DNA of 64,000 bases from Paenibacillus vini (GTDB taxonomy: Bacteria > Bacillota > Bacilli > Paenibacillales > Paenibacillaceae). This document shows, one piece after another, positions 62,358-64,000 of this stretch; the stretch's first letter is position 1, and each line of letters opens with the position of its first letter. Location of the stretch: NCBI RefSeq assembly GCF_018403325.1, contig NZ_BOSL01000014.1, forward strand, positions 1-64,000, written 5' to 3'. The notes beneath the pieces are model-generated. The model was not told where the DNA came from. It saw nothing but the letters and a program-made list of their open reading frames with translations, and made no database searches. Both the position numbers and the translations under genes were made by a program.

Positions 62358-63803
62358 ATGGGACATCCGACAATATATCCTACGGGAGCAACGGTATACA
62401 AACCGGAGAAAGCATGGAGCGGTTACACGATCTATCAGGCGGCGGACACGGGAGCGCTGCTGATCGACATGAGCGGAAAGGAGGTTCATCTGTGGAAGGG
62501 CCTGCGCGGATTCCCCAACAAGGTGTTTCCGGGAGGCTACGTGCTAGGGAGCACGGCTGAACGGGACCCCAAGCACGGTTTTCAGGACGAGGCCGACCTG
62601 GTTCAGGTCGATTGGGACGGCAACATCGTATGGCGTTTCAATCGCCATGAATGGATCGAGGATCCCGGGCATGAACCGCAGTGGATGGCGAGAGCCCATC
62701 ACGATTACCAGCGAAGTGGTAATCCCGTAGGGTATTATGTTCCCGGCGCCGACCCGGAAGTTGGCGGGGGAAACACGCTAATTCTGGTTCATAAAAATGT
62801 GCACAACCCGAAAATCTCAGATAAGTTGCTGTTGGACGATTCGATTATTGAAGTGGACTGGGAAGGAAACATTGTCTGGGAATGGAACTGCCATGAGCAT
62901 TTCGACGAACTCGGCTTTGACGAGCAGGCTAAAAACGTGTTGTTCCGCGATCCGAACACCCGGTTCTTCGGCGATGAATCGGGAGACTGGATGCATATCA
63001 ATTCCATCTCGGTGCTCGGACCGAACCGGTTCTATGATGCGGGAGACGAGCGGTTCCATCCCGACAATATTATCTGGGACGCCAGAGAGAGCAACATTAT
63101 AGCTATCGTTGACAAAAAGACCGGAGCGATCGTCTGGCGGTTAGGCCCGGATTATTCGGCTCCCGAATTTAAGCATCTGGGCTGGATTATCGGGCAGCAT
63201 CATGCTCACTTGATTCCCCGGGGATTGCCGGGCGAAGGCAATCTGCTCCTGTTTGACAACGGCGGCTGGGCCGGGTACGGCGCTCCGAATCCGGCTTCTC
63301 CAATCGGCCAAAAGAACGCGGTTCGGGACCATTCCCGCATTTTGGAGATCGATCCGGTCACTCTCGAAATCGTGTGGCAGTATACTCCGACCGAGGCCGG
63401 ATTTATTGCCCCGCTGGACTCTTATCGTTTCTATAGTCCTTATATCAGTTCCGCCCAGCGGCTGCCAAACGGGAACACGCTGATTACGGAAGGGGCGGAC
63501 GGACGGATTTTCGAAGTGACCCGGGAGCATGAGCTGGTTTGGGAATATATTTCACCTTACAAAAATAAACGGAACTCCAATATGGTGTATCGCGCTTATC
63601 GCGTGCCTTACGAGTGGGTGCCTCAGCTTTCGCGTCCGGTCGAACAGGCGATTGAACCGTTGGACGTGGCTAGCTTCCGGGTTCCGGGTGCCGCTGGGAC
63701 GGGTGCCGAATCCGTTGCTGTTGTGGACGGCACGATCTCTTACGAGGATGGAGCTCTGTGTGTCGCCCGCATCGACGAGCGGCCTCAGAACAAAGAAGAA
63801 TAA
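62358..63803 (+). CDS. Arylsulfotransferase-like beta-propeller protein
   Basis: A 481-residue protein resembling the arylsulfotransferase (ASST / Arylsulfotran_2) families: six-bladed-propeller repeats with DWDGNIVWRFNRHEWIEDP, DWEGNIVWEWNCHEHFDELG, DKKTGAIVWRLGPDYS and DPVTLEIVWQYTP, and conserved His residues in ARAHHDYQRSG and GQHHAHLIPRG that could carry sulfo transfer. No signal peptide is visible, so it is probably cytosolic, unlike classical secreted ASST. Substrate unknown. The ATG follows AAAGGGGCGG. The next gene encodes a lipoprotein. Confidence 0.75.
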   Translation: MGHPTIYPTGATVYKPEKAWSGYTIYQAADTGALLIDMSGKEVHLWKGLRGFPNKVFPGGYVLGSTAERDPKHGFQDEADLVQVDWDGNIVWRFNRHEWIEDPGHEPQWMARAHHDYQRSGNPVGYYVPGADPEVGGGNTLILVHKNVHNPKISDKLLLDDSIIEVDWEGNIVWEWNCHEHFDELGFDEQAKNVLFRDPNTRFFGDESGDWMHINSISVLGPNRFYDAGDERFHPDNIIWDARESNIIAIVDKKTGAIVWRLGPDYSAPEFKHLGWIIGQHHAHLIPRGLPGEGNLLLFDNGGWAGYGAPNPASPIGQKNAVRDHSRILEIDPVTLEIVWQYTPTEAGFIAPLDSYRFYSPYISSAQRLPNGNTLITEGADGRIFEVTREHELVWEYISPYKNKRNSNMVYRAYRVPYEWVPQLSRPVEQAIEPLDVASFRVPGAAGTGAESVAVVDGTISYEDGALCVARIDERPQNKEE

Positions 63804-63823
63804 TTAAAGGAGGGGAAAGGACC

Positions 63824-64000
63824 ATGCTGAACCAGAACCATAAGAAAAATAGGACTCGATCGGTGACTATGCTTGTTTCGCTATCTTTATTATTTATCAT
63901 TGCCTTGACCGGCTGCGGTTCGTCGCCGGATTCCACGTCATCCAAAGCCCGTGCGGCCGAAAATGGAGAGAGCGCGGGGACAACCGAAACCGCAAGTGAA
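63824..64000 (+). CDS. Lipoprotein, N-terminal part (cut by window edge)
   Basis: Fifty-nine codons are visible from the ATG at 63824, preceded by AAAGGAGGGG. The sequence has a basic N-terminus, a hydrophobic core (MLVSLSLLFIIALTG) and a lipobox LTGC with Cys31, then a Ser/Thr/Ala/Glu-rich linker, as in ABC binding proteins. It is probably the first gene of an importer linked to the arylsulfotransferase-like gene, for example for a sulfonate or sulfate ester, but the ligand domain lies beyond the window. Confidence 0.75.
   Translation, partial: MLNQNHKKNRTRSVTMLVSLSLLFIIALTGCGSSPDSTSSKARAAENGESAGTTETASE

Overview
The window reads as chromosome of a low-to-mid GC, endospore-former-type Firmicute. 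Gene families and architecture (YesM/YesN-type two-component pair, Tad cluster with TadE-like pseudopilins, DUF2621, YvyE, YjbQ, TIGR01777 epimerase beside FecCD permeases, many ATGA-coupled starts, strong AGGAGG ribosome sites) best fit Paenibacillus or a close relative. This assignment is an inference from protein resemblance; no rRNA or tRNA is present to confirm it.

Layout. 1-8576: the 5' end of an IS3-family element abuts a truncated cpaF/tadA, followed by a colinear Tad-type pilus/secretion operon (tadB, tadC, Flp-type pilin, two TadE-like proteins, a 741-aa anchored protein, prepilin peptidase, DUF6382/FHA protein). 8577-14645: a Fur-box-preceded pair of FecCD siderophore permeases, a convergent TIGR01777 oxidoreductase with a perfect inverted-repeat operator candidate, a DUF2621 membrane protein, nfo and purU. 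14796-27793: a 13-kb unidirectional, tightly coupled cluster of a large membrane-anchored protein, an ABC-2 transporter, a Gly-rich coiled-coil membrane protein, MoxR ATPase, DUF58 protein and two large VWA membrane proteins. 28276-34690: a carbohydrate ABC importer followed by a YesM/YesN-type two-component system, with a 168-bp MITE-like element between them. 34847-43005: central carbon metabolism (tkt, pgi) and housekeeping (ppnP, GarR-like dehydrogenase, yvyE, tetR-type regulator, yjbQ, cysA). 43077-48854: an ABC-2 exporter with a NEW3-domain surface protein, divergent from an ECF sigma/anti-sigma pair, then a PhnP-like MBL hydrolase. 48944-56573: a HAD phosphatase, two tandem class-C beta-lactamase-fold serine hydrolases coupled to an ABC-2 exporter, a small basic protein and a TehA/TDT carrier. 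56685-61441: lplA, a second copy of the 168-bp element, and a cobalamin salvage operon (cobD, cbiZ, cbiB, cobC). 61499-64000: a strong promoter with a terminator-bearing leader, a MarR regulator, an arylsulfotransferase-like protein and the start of a lipoprotein.

Most notable points: (i) cpaF appears cut by an insertion at a base-precise junction, which probably disables Tad assembly; (ii) a 168-bp element with about 19-bp terminal inverted repeats and a nested foldback occurs twice, each time in the leader region of an operon; (iii) the 13-kb ABC/MoxR/DUF58/VWA cluster looks like one cell-envelope machine with no obvious described function; (iv) the marR leader carries a strong intrinsic terminator between promoter and gene, which suggests attenuation or a small RNA. 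All functions are assigned by reading the sequence and translations; no database search was run.
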